Shown in pieces: positions 50,752 to 59,547 of a stretch of DNA of 64,000 bases (positions within the stretch are counted from its first letter, which is position 1; each line of letters begins with the position of its first letter). Made by a program: the position numbers and the translations under genes. The notes under the pieces were generated by a model. That model saw nothing but the letters and a program-made list of their open reading frames with translations. It made no database searches and was not told the DNA's origin. Source of the stretch: an uncultured Microbacterium sp. (GTDB lineage: Bacteria > Actinomycetota > Actinomycetes > Actinomycetales > Microbacteriaceae); NCBI GenBank assembly GCA_913774665.1, contig CAJYHN010000010.1, positions 682,001 to 746,000 of the forward strand, given 5' to 3'.

Positions 50752-52308
50752 TCAGCCCCCGTACCCCCGCACGCTCGCCGCACCGTCCGAGCGCGGGTCG
50801 CTCCCCGCGTCCAGGCCGCCGTCGGATCCCACGATGACGAGGTTCGCGTGGCCGACGAGCTCGTCGGCATCCGGAGTCTCGATGATGTGCAGGCGCGTCT
50901 CGTCGAGCGAGGCGCGGGCGGGCGCGGCGAGGTTGCCCTCGACGTAGATGTCGGAGGGACTGTCGCCGTCGCGCTGCGGGCCCACGATGGCGCGCGGAGC
51001 CGACACCGCCTCTCGCGCGGTGGCACCGGCCATCGCCCGCAGCAGGGTCTGCGCGTGGATCTGCGGCTGGCCCTGGCCGCCCATCGTGGCCGAGACGAAG
51101 CGCAGGCCCTGCGCGTCGTCGACCATCACGGGCATGAGCGTGTGCAGGGGGCGCTTTCCGGGGGCGAGGGCGTTGGGCGAGGCGGGGTCGAGCGAGAAGC
51201 CCGTGCCGCGGTTGTGCAGCAGGATGCCGGTGGAGGGCTCCACGACGGCGGCTCCGAACGCGTGATAGACGCTCTGGATGAGCGAGACCGACCACCCCGA
51301 CGAGTCCGACACCGCGATGCCCACCGTGTCCCCGCGGGGGCGGCGGAAGCCCGGCAGCACGGGCTCGTCGCCGTGGGCGATCGCGTCGCCGGTAAGCAAC
51401 TCGGTGACGTCTCCCGAGGTGACCCGCGGGTCGGCGAGCAGCTCGTCACGCACGAGGTTCGCGGCGAAGAAGCGTTCCATCATGCGGCCGAAGTCCGTGC
51501 CCAGCGGGTCGGCGATGCCCTGGCGCTCCAGCTCGCCGAGCACCCGCAGCAGCACGAAGCCGTGCGTGTTGGGCGGGCTCGTCAGCACGCGGTACGACCC
51601 GAACGAGGTGGTCAGGGGTTCGACGACCTCGGGGTGGAACAGCAGCAGGTCGGCCGCGCCGATGCGCGAGCCCAGGCGCGCGAGGCCGTCGACGAAACCG
51701 GCGGTGAGCTCGCCGTCGTAGAGCGCTGCGGCGCCTCCGTCGCGGATCGCCTCGAGCGTGCGGGCGAGCACGGGCTGCACGAGGTCATCGCCCTGCACGG
51801 GCAGACACCGCGCGAGGAAGGTGTCACGGAAGCCCGCGTCGAACCCGATCGCGGCCTCTTCTTCGCGGAAGGCGGCGGCGAGCGAGCGCGAGACCGGAAC
51901 TCCGTCGCGGGCGGCGGCCACGGCATCCGTGAAGATCTCCCCCCATTCGAGCCGACCGCCCATGCGCCGCAGCACGTCCCACCCGCGGACCGCGCCCGGC
52001 ACCGTCACCGTATCGATGCCCCGGTACGGCAGTACCTCGCCGTGCGCTTCGCGCATCGCGTCACGATCGACGGCGGATGCCGCGGGGCCCGAGGCATTCA
52101 CGCAGCGCGTGCGCCCCGAGGGGTCGCGCACGAGAGCGATGAGGTCGCCGCCGATGCTGACGTTGTGCGGGTAGACCACGCTGAGGGTGGCAGCGGCCGC
52201 GAGGGCGGCATCGATCGCGTTGCCGCCGCGGGCGAACGCCTGCTCCGCAGAGCGGGTGGCGTCGACGTGCGGGGTGGCGATGGCGCCGGTCAAGGGCGTG
52301 CGAGACAT
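50752..52308 (-). CDS. Gamma-glutamyltransferase family protein
   Basis: This is a 518-aa Ntn-hydrolase precursor that cleaves gamma-glutamyl bonds as in glutathione. The large subunit has ATRSAEQAFARGGNAIDAALAAAATL and GAVRGWDVL. Self-cleavage would occur before T328 in GDTVGIAVSD, followed by small-subunit motifs RGTGFSLDP, PLHTLMPV and MGGQGQPQ. There is no signal peptide, so unlike periplasmic GGT it acts in the cytoplasm. It is the last gene behind an amino-acid-type ABC importer (40 nt after the ATPase gene), which suggests uptake and breakdown of gamma-glutamyl compounds. Confidence 0.9.
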   Translation of the reverse strand: MSRTPLTGAIATPHVDATRSAEQAFARGGNAIDAALAAAATLSVVYPHNVSIGGDLIALVRDPSGRTRCVNASGPAASAVDRDAMREAHGEVLPYRGIDTVTVPGAVRGWDVLRRMGGRLEWGEIFTDAVAAARDGVPVSRSLAAAFREEEAAIGFDAGFRDTFLARCLPVQGDDLVQPVLARTLEAIRDGGAAALYDGELTAGFVDGLARLGSRIGAADLLLFHPEVVEPLTTSFGSYRVLTSPPNTHGFVLLRVLGELERQGIADPLGTDFGRMMERFFAANLVRDELLADPRVTSGDVTELLTGDAIAHGDEPVLPGFRRPRGDTVGIAVSDSSGWSVSLIQSVYHAFGAAVVEPSTGILLHNRGTGFSLDPASPNALAPGKRPLHTLMPVMVDDAQGLRFVSATMGGQGQPQIHAQTLLRAMAGATAREAVSAPRAIVGPQRDGDSPSDIYVEGNLAAPARASLDETRLHIIETPDADELVGHANLVIVGSDGGLDAGSDPRSDGAASVRGYGG

Positions 52309-52348
52309 GAGGGTTCCTCGGTGAATCGTGCGGAGAAGAGGGAGAGGG

Positions 52349-53116
52349 TCAGAGGATCTTCGAGAGGAACGCCTGCGTGCGCGGGTGCTCGGGCGCGGCG
52401 AACAGCTGGCCGGGTGCGGCGACCTCGATGATCGCTCCGGCGTCCATCACCACGACGCGGTCGGCCACCTCGCGGGCGAAGCCCATCTCGTGCGTGACCA
52501 CGACCATGGTCATGTGGTCGGCGGCGAGCTCGCGCATGACGTCGAGCACCTCGCCGATCATCTCGGGGTCGAGCGCGCTCGTCGGCTCGTCGAACAGCAT
52601 CAGCCGCGGCTTCATCGCGAGCGCCCGGGCGATGGCGACGCGCTGCTGCTGACCGCCCGACAGTTTGCTGGGGCGGGCGTCGGCCTTCTCTCCCAGCCCG
52701 ACGCGCTCGAGTAGCGCCTGCGCCTGGGCGACGGCCTCCGCCTTCGCGACGCCGCGGACGCGCACGGGCGCGTGCCAGATGTTCTCGAGCGCCGACATGT
52801 GCGGAAAAAGGTTGAAGTGCTGGAAAACGAACCCGATCTCCTGCCGCTGCTGGCGGAGGGCCGCCTTCGTGGCGGGCACGCGCCGACCGTTCGGCGCGAT
52901 GCGGTAGCCCATCGGCTGCCCCGCGACCGTGAGTTCGCCGCCGTCGATGCTCTCGAGGCCGTTCATCGTGCGCAGGAACGTCGTCTTGCCGGCACCCGAG
53001 GGACCGACGAGCACGACGACCTCGCCCGGCTGCACGTCCAACGAGACGTTGTCGAGCACCTGACGCCCGCCGAGTTCGCGGGTGACCTTTGTCGCGCTGA
53101 CGAGGGGATCGGTCAT
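52349..53116 (-). CDS. Polar amino-acid ABC transporter ATP-binding protein
   Basis: This is a 255-aa GlnQ-type ATPase. Walker A is [10 protein letters not shown]-loop [18 protein letters not shown], signature LSGGQQQR, Walker [15 protein letters not shown]-loop [15 protein letters not shown] small insertion after the first strands ([21 protein letters not shown]) is typical of this transporter group. ATG 53116 overlaps the permease stop as ATGA; the longer frame upstream is antisense-like overlap with the permease gene. It belongs to the binding protein, permease, ATPase, GGT operon. Confidence 0.94.
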   Translation of the reverse strand: MTDPLVSATKVTRELGGRQVLDNVSLDVQPGEVVVLVGPSGAGKTTFLRTMNGLESIDGGELTVAGQPMGYRIAPNGRRVPATKAALRQQRQEIGFVFQHFNLFPHMSALENIWHAPVRVRGVAKAEAVAQAQALLERVGLGEKADARPSKLSGGQQQRVAIARALAMKPRLMLFDEPTSALDPEMIGEVLDVMRELAADHMTMVVVTHEMGFAREVADRVVVMDAGAIIEVAAPGQLFAAPEHPRTQAFLSKIL

Positions 53117-53919
53117 TTCAGGACTCCCGAGTCGGAGAGAGTGGTGACGGGGGTGAGGGGCGCCGAGCGACGCCCTCCGAACAGCCGCTGCCACGGAGTC
53201 GCCGTGGTCACGATGCCGACGCGGGCGTTGAGCTTCTTCTCGATCGCGCTCTGGATGATCGTCCAGATCGTGGTGAGGGCGAGGTAGTAGATCGCGACGA
53301 CGGCGAAGATCTCGAACGTGCGGAAGGTCGCCGCGCTGATGCTCTGGGTCACCAGGAACATCTCGGAGACCCCGATCACGCTCAGGATCGACGTGCTCTT
53401 CATGAGCCCGTTGAACGAGTTGCCGAGCGGGGGGACCATGAGTCGCAGCGACTGCGGCAGGATGATCCACCGCATCGCCGACATCCCCGACATGCCGAGG
53501 GCCTGGGCGGCTTCGGTCTGGCCGACCGGCACCGAGTCGAGCCCCGCGCGGATGATCTCGGAGATGTACGCGCTCTCGTTCATGATCAGTCCGACGATCG
53601 CGGCCTGAATGGCGGCTTTGATCAGGATGCCGCCGAGGTCGACGTCACTGAAACGGAAGACGTTCGCCGCGGCGAATCCCGTGTAGATGATCACGAGCTG
53701 AACGAGCAGAGGGGTGCCGCGGATCAGCCAGATGTACAGGCTCGCGATCACGCGCAGGGGGGTGAAGGACGACCGCCGCATCATCGCGATCACGAGACCG
53801 ACGACGAGCGCGCCGGCCATCGCGAGCACCGAGATGAGTACCGTCAGGGCGAGGCCCTGCAGAAAGGGTGCGCCCGGGGTGAGCAGGTTCTTCCAGAAGA
53901 AGCCCCAGTCGAAGTTCAC
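53113..53919 (-). CDS. Polar amino-acid ABC transporter permease
   Basis: This is a 268-aa HisM/GlnP-type membrane permease with about five membrane segments. Diagnostic parts are [42 protein letters not shown], the EAA loop [30 protein letters not shown] and [19 protein letters not shown] 53919 is 2 nt after the binding-protein stop. The cytoplasmic C-terminal tail of about 35 residues is longer than usual. Confidence 0.93.
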   Translation of the reverse strand: MNFDWGFFWKNLLTPGAPFLQGLALTVLISVLAMAGALVVGLVIAMMRRSSFTPLRVIASLYIWLIRGTPLLVQLVIIYTGFAAANVFRFSDVDLGGILIKAAIQAAIVGLIMNESAYISEIIRAGLDSVPVGQTEAAQALGMSGMSAMRWIILPQSLRLMVPPLGNSFNGLMKSTSILSVIGVSEMFLVTQSISAATFRTFEIFAVVAIYYLALTTIWTIIQSAIEKKLNARVGIVTTATPWQRLFGGRRSAPLTPVTTLSDSGVLK

Positions 53920-53921
53920 CG

Positions 53922-54788
53922 TCAGTTGCTTCCGGTGTAGGCGAGGGACTCCTGCCCCCACGTGCTGAGGATCTTCGTGTAGTCGCCGGTGGAGACGAGG
54001 TCGTCGAACGCCTTCTGGACGGCGTCGTGCAGTGCGGTGTTGTCCTTGAGGGTGGCCGCGCCGATGTCGATCGCGTCGGTCGGTTCGCCCACCATCTCGA
54101 TGCCCGCGGTGCCCTGCTTCTGGTAGTACCCGATCAGCTCGGCCGCGTCGAGGTACGCGTCGAGCTGGCCGCTGACCAGTTGCTGGAACCCGACGGTCGC
54201 CTGGTTGTTCGTGCTGATGTCGAGGGCCTTCTCGCCCGCGGAGGTGCAGGTCGTCGACTGTTTCTCGGCGAGATCCTGCGCGGTGGTCCCCACGGTCACC
54301 ATGACCTTCTTGCCGCAGAGCGAGTCGTCGAGGCCGGTGATGCCGGCATCCGATCCCTGCTTGACCGCCACGCCGGTGGCGGAGGTCAGGTAGGGCACGA
54401 AGTCGACGACCTCTTTGCGCTCGGGCTTGATGTAGAGCGAGGCCATGATGACGTCGCACTGCTTCGCCTGCAGGCTCGGGATGAGCGCCGAGAAGTCGAC
54501 CGTGACGAAATCGGGCTTCAGGCCGAGGCGACCGGCGACCGCCTTGGCCAGGTCGATCTCGCTGCCGACGAGGTTGCCCGACTCGTCGGTGCTGATGTTC
54601 GGGGGCGACCCGAGGTTGGTGGTGCAGATCGACAGCTTGTCGGCCGACCGCAGGGCGGTGGGGGCGACGGTCGTGATGGCGGATGCCGTGTCTGCTGCCG
54701 GCGCCGGGCTCGAGGAGCACGCGGCCAGGCCGAGGGCGGCGATACCGGCGACCGCGGCGACCGCGGCGATGCGAGTGGTGGTGTGCAT
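53922..54788 (-). CDS. Amino-acid-type ABC substrate-binding lipoprotein
   Basis: This is a 288-aa extracellular lipoprotein with lipobox cysteine C24 (LGLAAC). The SBP_bac_3 fold reads LSICTTNLGSPPNISTDESGNLVGSEIDLAKAVAGRLGL, ALIPSLQAKQCDVIMASLYIKPERKEVVDFVPYL and QQLVSGQLDAYLDAAELIGYYQ. ATG 54788 with GGAGA upstream is preferred over 54821. It leads the operon that ends in a cytoplasmic gamma-glutamyltransferase, so a gamma-glutamyl amino acid or peptide, possibly glutathione, is a likely ligand. Two palindromic operators lie 58-94 bp upstream. Confidence 0.9.
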   Translation of the reverse strand: MHTTTRIAAVAAVAGIAALGLAACSSSPAPAADTASAITTVAPTALRSADKLSICTTNLGSPPNISTDESGNLVGSEIDLAKAVAGRLGLKPDFVTVDFSALIPSLQAKQCDVIMASLYIKPERKEVVDFVPYLTSATGVAVKQGSDAGITGLDDSLCGKKVMVTVGTTAQDLAEKQSTTCTSAGEKALDISTNNQATVGFQQLVSGQLDAYLDAAELIGYYQKQGTAGIEMVGEPTDAIDIGAATLKDNTALHDAVQKAFDDLVSTGDYTKILSTWGQESLAYTGSN

Positions 54789-54845
54789 GGGAATCTCCGT
54801 CGATGCTCGATGCTCCGCCACCTCGGGAGTGACGTGCGGAGCAGG

Positions 54846-54882
54846 CTATCAAGTGATAGGTAATGCGTCTATCAATTGATAG
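54846..54882. promoter_or_regulatory. Tandem palindromic operators CTATCAA(G/T)TGATAG
   Basis: CTATCAAGTGATAG (54846-54859, one central mismatch to symmetry) and CTATCAATTGATAG (54869-54882, perfect) are 23 bp apart centre to centre, about two helical turns. They lie between the TetR-type gene (ends 54984) and the binding-protein gene it probably represses. Their AT content stands out in this GC-rich DNA. Confidence 0.75.
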
Positions 54883-54983
54883 AGGGCGCGTGTTGCGCCC
54901 GCATTACACGGCGGAGTCGTGCGCGAGAAAAGTCGATGGGAGGGCGCTTCGCCCGCCGCTGGGCGCGCGGCGCCTGTCGGTGC

Positions 54984-55625
54984 TCAGGCCGAGAACGACA
55001 CGACCGTGCTGAGGCGATCGCGGGTGGCGGTGCGCACGTCGTCGAGACGGAAGGGGTCGACGAGCACCGCGCGAAGGATGAAGTCCGACACCTGCAGGGG
55101 GCGGTCGGCCACGGGCGCCGAGGCATTCGTCTCGCGCTCGCGCATGCCCTCGAACTGCAGGCCGGTGATCGCGCGCTGCACGAATTCGGGGTCGACGGCC
55201 ATGAACTCCGCCGACTGGATTCCCTGCTGGACGAGCGCGCGCACCTCGTCGTGGAAGCGCTCGATCTCGCGCCGCTGGCTCTCGAACTCGGGCTCGGTGA
55301 AGACGGCGTCGCTGTAATACCCGCGGGCGTCGTAGGGGAGCGTCAAGTAATCGTGCGAGCTGATCGTGAGGAAGTAGTGGAACCGCTCGGCCCAGGAGGC
55401 GTCGAGGGCACGTGCCTCTTGCAGGCGCCCGAAGGTCTGCGCGAGGTCGGCATCGACGAGCTCAGCCAGAATGACGTGCTTGGCGGCGAAGTGGTAGAAC
55501 AGCGACGGCTGTCGGATGCCGACGGCATCCGCGATCTCCCGCGTCGTGGTGCCGTGATACCCGTGTCGGCCGAACAGGCGGGCCGCGTGCACGAGGATCT
55601 GCTGCCGCGTTCCCCCCTCTTCCAT
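54984..55625 (-). CDS. TetR-family transcriptional regulator
   Basis: This is a 213-aa regulator. The N-terminal DNA-binding domain is classical: RQQILVHAARLFGRHGYHGTTTREIADAVGIRQPSLFYHFAAK (helices 1-3, about 6-50). The helical C-domain (60-200) should bind a ligand; it has several aromatic residues (HYFLTISSHDYLTLPYDARGYYSD). It is directly upstream of and in the same direction as the importer/GGT operon, and the two CTATCAATTGATAG sites lie in between, so it most likely controls that operon. Confidence 0.9.
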   Translation of the reverse strand: MEEGGTRQQILVHAARLFGRHGYHGTTTREIADAVGIRQPSLFYHFAAKHVILAELVDADLAQTFGRLQEARALDASWAERFHYFLTISSHDYLTLPYDARGYYSDAVFTEPEFESQRREIERFHDEVRALVQQGIQSAEFMAVDPEFVQRAITGLQFEGMRERETNASAPVADRPLQVSDFILRAVLVDPFRLDDVRTATRDRLSTVVSFSA

Positions 55626-55761
55626 GCGGCGATTCTATCGCCCGCTAGGTCGCAGCTCCGGCGCGCGGGTCGTGGGGGCCGATATGTCCCCGCGCCCGAC
55701 GGCCCGGTCTCTGCCGCGCAGTCATACGCTGGGTCCCAGCCACCCACCGGAGGACCCCGCG

Positions 55762-56403
55762 ATGACCGAGAACCCCCTCGCCCACCGGCTCGACTACACC
55801 CTCGCCGAGCTGGATGACGACGCCCTGTCGGCCTCGCCTCTCACGCTGCTGCAGCAGTGGCTGACGGATGCCGCGGAGCTGCCCGAGCCGAACGCGATGG
55901 TCGTGTCGACGGTGGATGCCGAGGCCCGGCCCACCTCGCGGACGGTCCTGCTCCGCGGGATCGACGACGACGGCGCCCTGTGGTTCTTCACCAACCGGGA
56001 TTCGCGGAAGGGGCGAGCGCTGGCGGGGAACCCGGCAGTGTCGATCCTGTTCCCCTGGTACGCGCTGCAGCGACAGGTGATCGTGCTCGGCACGGCCACG
56101 CCGCTGTCCGCCGAGCGCGATGACGCGTACTTCGCCTCGCGACCGCGCGGCTCGCAGCTGTCGGCCTGGGCGAGCCACCAGTCGGAGGCCGTGGCATCCC
56201 GAGCCGCCCTCGAGGAGCAGATGGCCGAGGTGTCGGCGCGGTTCGCCGACGACGAGGTCGTGCCGCGCCCACCGTACTGGGGCGGATACCGTGTCGAGCC
56301 GCGCGAGATCGAGTTCTGGCAGGGGCGCCCGTCGCGACTGCACGACCGGGTCGTGTTCACGCGGGACGGCGACGGATGGGCGGGGGCGCGGCGGCAGCCG
56401 TGA
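55762..56403 (+). CDS. pdxH: Pyridoxamine/pyridoxine 5'-phosphate oxidase
   Basis: This is a 213-aa FMN enzyme that makes pyridoxal 5'-phosphate. Motifs are EPNAMVVSTVDAEARPTSRTVLLRGIDDDGALWFFTNRDSRKGRALAGNP (FMN-binding), RQVIVLG, SRPRGSQLSAWASHQSE, and the C-terminal PPYWGGYRVEPREIEFWQGRPSRLHDR, which binds substrate. ATG 55762 follows CGGAGGA. A -10-like TACGCT (about 55726) lies upstream. It is monocistronic; a long hairpin follows it. Confidence 0.96.
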   Translation: MTENPLAHRLDYTLAELDDDALSASPLTLLQQWLTDAAELPEPNAMVVSTVDAEARPTSRTVLLRGIDDDGALWFFTNRDSRKGRALAGNPAVSILFPWYALQRQVIVLGTATPLSAERDDAYFASRPRGSQLSAWASHQSEAVASRAALEEQMAEVSARFADDEVVPRPPYWGGYRVEPREIEFWQGRPSRLHDRVVFTRDGDGWAGARRQP

Positions 56404-56437
56404 TGTGTCGCCGCGGTGACGCGCGGCTGTTCTGCCG

Positions 56438-56516
56438 CGAGATCACACGATCGGCGCGAGGTCACGCGCTCTGCCGGCGGCGTAAGGGGTGCGTTCGCGC
56501 CGATCGTGTGATCTCG
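56438..56516. repeat. 22-bp perfect inverted repeat, long hairpin after pdxH
   Basis: The arms at 56438-56459 (CGAGATCACACGATCGGCGC...) and 56495-56516 are exact complements, and the stem can extend to 25 pairs with one bulge. The 35-nt loop is GC-rich. It lies between pdxH and the GTPase gene, both plus strand. It may be the pdxH terminator, but the arm length exceeds the other terminators here and suggests a REP-like or mobile-element-derived palindrome. Confidence 0.8.
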
Positions 56517-56597
56517 GCGGGAGCCGCCTGTCCAGCCTCAGCGACACTTCCGCGGAGGATGCGACACTGACGAGGACATCTGCGAACGAGGGGCGCC

Positions 56598-57755
56598 ATG
56601 GCGAAAAAGAACACCGACGCGCGCCAGCTCGACGACAAGGCCTTCGTCGAGGCGTCGTCGGAGGCGAAGTCGCGGTACGGCCGCTTCAACCTCGCGATCG
56701 TGGGCGCCTCGGGAGTCGGCAAGTCCTCGCTCGTCAACGCCGTCTTCGGACGGGACTGGGCGAAGGTCGGACGCGGACTGCCGGTCACGCGCGGAGTGCA
56801 CTTCTACAGCGACGATTCGCTCGGTATCTGGGACGTGGAGGGGTTCGAGATCGGCTCGCCCGTTCCGCCGGATCAGCAGCTGCGCACCCATCTCGACGCG
56901 ATCGCCGCCCACCCCGGCGACCACCAGATCTCGGTCGTCTGGTACTGCGTGCGAGCCGCCGACGACCGGCTGACCCCGGCCGACATCGCGATGATCCGCG
57001 AGCTCGACGCGCGGGGGCTGCCGGTGATCCTCGTGCTGACGAAGGTCGACTGGATCAAGAACCCGATCACCGGGCACCAGGGCGTCGCGAAAGACCTCGA
57101 GGCGTTCGTCGAGTGGCTCAACGACCCGGTGGATCCGAACACCGGGGAGCGGCTGCGCATCCCCTACCGTCAGGTCATCCTCACCTCGACCCGCGACAAG
57201 AACGGAAAGGGCAAGGGGCACGGCCTCGGTGACCTTGTCACGCAGACCCTCGACCTCGCTCCCGAGCGCGACAAGGACGCCTTTCGCATCGCACAGCGAC
57301 TCAACCTCCCGTGGAAGCGGGAGATGGCGCGGCCGATCATCGCCGCGGCGGCCGCAGCGGCAGCGGGGGCTGCGACCGTTCCGCTTCCTGTCTCGGATGC
57401 TGTCACGCTGGCGCCGATCCAGCTGACGATGATGGGCCGCATCGCGGCGATCTACGACCTCGAGGTCAAGACGATGCTGTCGGCGGGCGCTCTCGCGCAG
57501 TTCGGCGTGCAGGTCGCGGGGCGGGCGCTCGCGACGAGCTTTCTGAAGCTCATCCCGGGTGCCGGGATCGTCGTGAACGCCGCGGTCGCGGGGGCCCTGA
57601 CAGCGGCGACGGGTGAGAGCTGGCTCAAGATCTGCGAGCTGCTGCACACCGGCAAGATCGACGTGCGCAAGCTCGATCAGGAGTGGGCGAAGTACGCGCC
57701 GAGCTTTATGGATGTCGTTCGCAAGCTCGTGGAGCGGCGGGTCACCAAGCGCTGA
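56598..57755 (+). CDS. Membrane-associated GTPase (DUF697/YcjF-like C-domain)
   Basis: This is a 385-aa protein with an N-terminal TRAFAC GTPase: G1 GASGVGKSS (36-44), G2 region PVTRGVHF, G3 region WDVEGFE (DxxG degenerate as DVEG), G4 LTKVDW, then a C-terminal Ala-rich part (about 235-385) with IIAAAAAAAAGAAT and ATSFLKLIPGAGIVVNAAVAGALTAATGESW. The helical C-domain resembles DUF697 modules that attach GTPases to membranes. Its role is unknown; relatives are linked to stress or envelope functions. A 110-bp piece of this gene is copied at 59387-59497. Confidence 0.82.
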   Translation: MAKKNTDARQLDDKAFVEASSEAKSRYGRFNLAIVGASGVGKSSLVNAVFGRDWAKVGRGLPVTRGVHFYSDDSLGIWDVEGFEIGSPVPPDQQLRTHLDAIAAHPGDHQISVVWYCVRAADDRLTPADIAMIRELDARGLPVILVLTKVDWIKNPITGHQGVAKDLEAFVEWLNDPVDPNTGERLRIPYRQVILTSTRDKNGKGKGHGLGDLVTQTLDLAPERDKDAFRIAQRLNLPWKREMARPIIAAAAAAAAGAATVPLPVSDAVTLAPIQLTMMGRIAAIYDLEVKTMLSAGALAQFGVQVAGRALATSFLKLIPGAGIVVNAAVAGALTAATGESWLKICELLHTGKIDVRKLDQEWAKYAPSFMDVVRKLVERRVTKR

Positions 57756-57756
57756 G

Positions 57757-57800
57757 CCTCGAGGGGCGGGTCCCCGACATGGAGCCCCGCCGCCCCGAGG
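57757..57800. terminator. Bidirectional hairpin between convergent genes
   Basis: CCTCGaGGGGCGG (57757-57769, one bulged A) pairs with CCGCCCCGAGG (57790-57800). It lies in the 51-bp gap between the GTPase gene and the convergent NTF2-like gene and overlaps neither reading frame except at the edges. It has no U-tract. Confidence 0.65.
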
Positions 57801-57806
57801 ACGACC

Positions 57807-58742
57807 TCAGCTCGCCGGAACCACGTCCCAGTGCTCGCGGATCAGACCGCCGTCGACGCGGAACAGGTCGGCCGCCAGCAGCGGGTCGTCGGGCTTGGCG
57901 CCGATGGCCTGCGAGAACGTCCAGACGATGTCACCGTCCGACAGTGAGATGACCGATTGCTGGGCCGGGAAAGGGATGCCGCTGCTGAAGAACTGCTTCA
58001 GCGCGGCGGTTCCGTTCGGGGCGACCGAGTTGTGCTGCAGGTACGCGGGGTCGAACGCCCGGTCGAGGATGGACACATCCTTGTCGCGGAACAGCGTGTC
58101 GTATGCCGAGACGGCGAAAACGCGGTTCTTCTCCTCCTGCTGCTCGGTCGGGGGTGGGGTGGGCCGCGACGGGCGGTACAGGTCGCTGAACATCGTGTTC
58201 GTGTTGCCGCTGGCCGGCGTGCCGGTCGGGATCGCCTGGTCGAGCGACCAGTGCTCGACGATCTTGCCGTCCTGCAGGCGGAACAGGTCGACGGCCGCGT
58301 CGCCCCGGCGCTCATCGCTCGGGTCGGGGGCGATCTGCCAGTGCACCGCGACCAGGTCTCCGTCGGACGCGAGGTGCTTGATCACGGCCTGTGCACCCGG
58401 GACGCGTTCCCGGTCGGCCGCGAACTGGGCGAGGAGCCCCTCCGGGCCCGATGCCGTTCCGGTGCCGTGGGCGATGGCATCCGGAGCCACGATCTGACCC
58501 GCGATCGCCTGGGCGAACGGGCTGTCGGGATCGGCGAACGTGGTGGCGAAGAGCGTGCGGATGAGGCAGGCGTTGAACTCCTCGGCACCGACGTTCTGCC
58601 GCTCGTCGGAGGGGGCCGCCGATACGGGTGATCCGGTCGTGGGCGAGGCGTTGGCGGGGGCGGCGGCGACGAGTCCGCCGACGACGGCCGCCCCGGCGAC
58701 CAGGGCGGCCGCGCGGGTGATTCGAGGGGTGATGGGGGGCAT
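57807..58742 (-). CDS. Secreted protein with two SnoaL/NTF2-like domains
   Basis: This is a 311-aa exported protein with signal peptide (1-32, APANA-SP). Two NTF2/SnoaL-like cones follow: domain 1 (about 50-185) with AIAHGTGTASGPEGLLAQFAADRE, LASDGDLVAVHWQ and LFRLQDGKIVEHWSLDQ; domain 2 (about 205-311) with YLQHNSVAPNGTAALKQFF, SDGDIVWTF and LFRVDGGLIREHWDVV. The terminal strand K/LIxEHWD is the family hallmark. Ligand or enzyme activity is unknown. It is convergent with the GTPase gene. Confidence 0.87.
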   Translation of the reverse strand: MPPITPRITRAAALVAGAAVVGGLVAAAPANASPTTGSPVSAAPSDERQNVGAEEFNACLIRTLFATTFADPDSPFAQAIAGQIVAPDAIAHGTGTASGPEGLLAQFAADRERVPGAQAVIKHLASDGDLVAVHWQIAPDPSDERRGDAAVDLFRLQDGKIVEHWSLDQAIPTGTPASGNTNTMFSDLYRPSRPTPPPTEQQEEKNRVFAVSAYDTLFRDKDVSILDRAFDPAYLQHNSVAPNGTAALKQFFSSGIPFPAQQSVISLSDGDIVWTFSQAIGAKPDDPLLAADLFRVDGGLIREHWDVVPAS

Positions 58743-58979
58743 GGTGTTCTCCTACGCAGTGCGGGTCTTCGAGTCACCGTTCCGTCGACTCGTGGTCCTC
58801 TCGGCGACGGTGACCGGTGGAGACACGAGCACGCGGTCGGCGGCTCGTGGAGTACCGGCAGGATCGCAAGATTTGGTCGCGCCCACACGTACGCACCTGA
58901 CCGTCAGGTACTGACCCCGACGTTGGATTCGTGGCGGCGGCGGTCGGCGCTGGGTGGATTCATAAGCGCCGCCGGCCGC

Positions 58980-59333
58980 TCAGGCGTCGCGCAGATCGCG
59001 ATCGGACGCCACCCGGTCGGCCGCGCGGCTGCCGACGATGCCGCCCACGACGAGTCCGGCGATGATGACGACCGCCGTCAGGGCCGGATCGGCGTCCGAC
59101 AGGGCCGGGACCGCCAGCGGCAGGACCGCGACACCGACCGCCACGAGAGCGAACACGGCATAGGGGAGCACCGCGGCGCGGTGCCCGGCCCGCCACGCGG
59201 CGTCGCTCTGCTGGATGGCGGGAAGCCGGATGCCGACTCCCCAGCCCCGCGGAATGACCCCTCGCCCGCACAGGGCGAGAATGGGGATGAAAGCGAGACC
59301 GACGACGGCGAGGATGATCGCCCCTGTGCTCAT
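58980..59333 (-). CDS. SdpI-like small membrane protein
   Basis: This is a 117-aa protein with three hydrophobic segments (about 4-22, 54-75, 82-105). The segment GVIPRGWGVGIRLPAIQQSDAAWRAGHRAA matches the SdpI family cytoplasmic pattern (IPPN..VGIRTP.TL.SEEAW...HR). SdpI proteins give immunity to the SdpC peptide toxin in Bacillus; most actinobacterial homologues are of unknown role. ATG 59333 is chosen; the frame to 59378 extends into a duplicated promoter segment. It is followed by 237 bp without a gene up to the NTF2-like gene. Confidence 0.7.
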   Translation of the reverse strand: MSTGAIILAVVGLAFIPILALCGRGVIPRGWGVGIRLPAIQQSDAAWRAGHRAAVLPYAVFALVAVGVAVLPLAVPALSDADPALTAVVIIAGLVVGGIVGSRAADRVASDRDLRDA

Positions 59334-59342
59334 GGCGGCAGG

Positions 59343-59390
59343 ATACGCCCGACATACATTCGCCGTCGTACGCTCCACATGATGTCCTCG
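59343..59390 (+). repeat. 48-bp direct repeat, copy A (promoter and start codons)
   Basis: This segment (ATACGCCCGACATACATTCG... to ...CATGATGTCCTCG) matches copy B at 60909-60956 at 46 of 48 positions. It includes the -10 TACGCT and the two ATG codons of the gene at 60948. Here it is joined to a GTPase gene fragment instead. Confidence 0.9.
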
Positions 59391-59497
59391 ACGCCCCCGA
59401 GCGCGACAAAGACGCCTTTCTCATCGCACAGCGACTCAACCTCCGGACGAAGAGGGAGATGGGTGCGGCCGATCATCGCCGCGGCGGCCCCAGCGGC
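59387..59497 (+). pseudogene. Copied fragment of the GTPase gene
   Basis: This segment matches the GTPase gene around 57249-57361: CTCGAC-CCCGAGCGCGAC, GACGCCTTT-CATCGC, ACAGCGACTCAACCTCC, GGCCGATCATCGCCGCGGCGG, with several substitutions and small indels. It has no start or end of its own apart from the fused repeat copy A. It is a remnant of a duplicated or recombined GTPase paralogue. Confidence 0.85.
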
Positions 59498-59502
59498 AAA
59501 AC

Positions 59503-59531
59503 GATGCCCGCCCCCGGAAGGGGCGGGCATC
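59503..59531 (-). terminator. Rho-independent terminator of the LAVTG protein gene
   Basis: GATGCCCGCCCC (59503-59514) pairs perfectly with GGGGCGGGCATC (59520-59531) around a 5-nt loop. On the minus strand it is followed by GTTTTGCC. It lies 17 nt past the stop of the minus-strand surface protein gene. Confidence 0.88.
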
Positions 59532-59547
59532 ATCTCTTTCCCGACGC

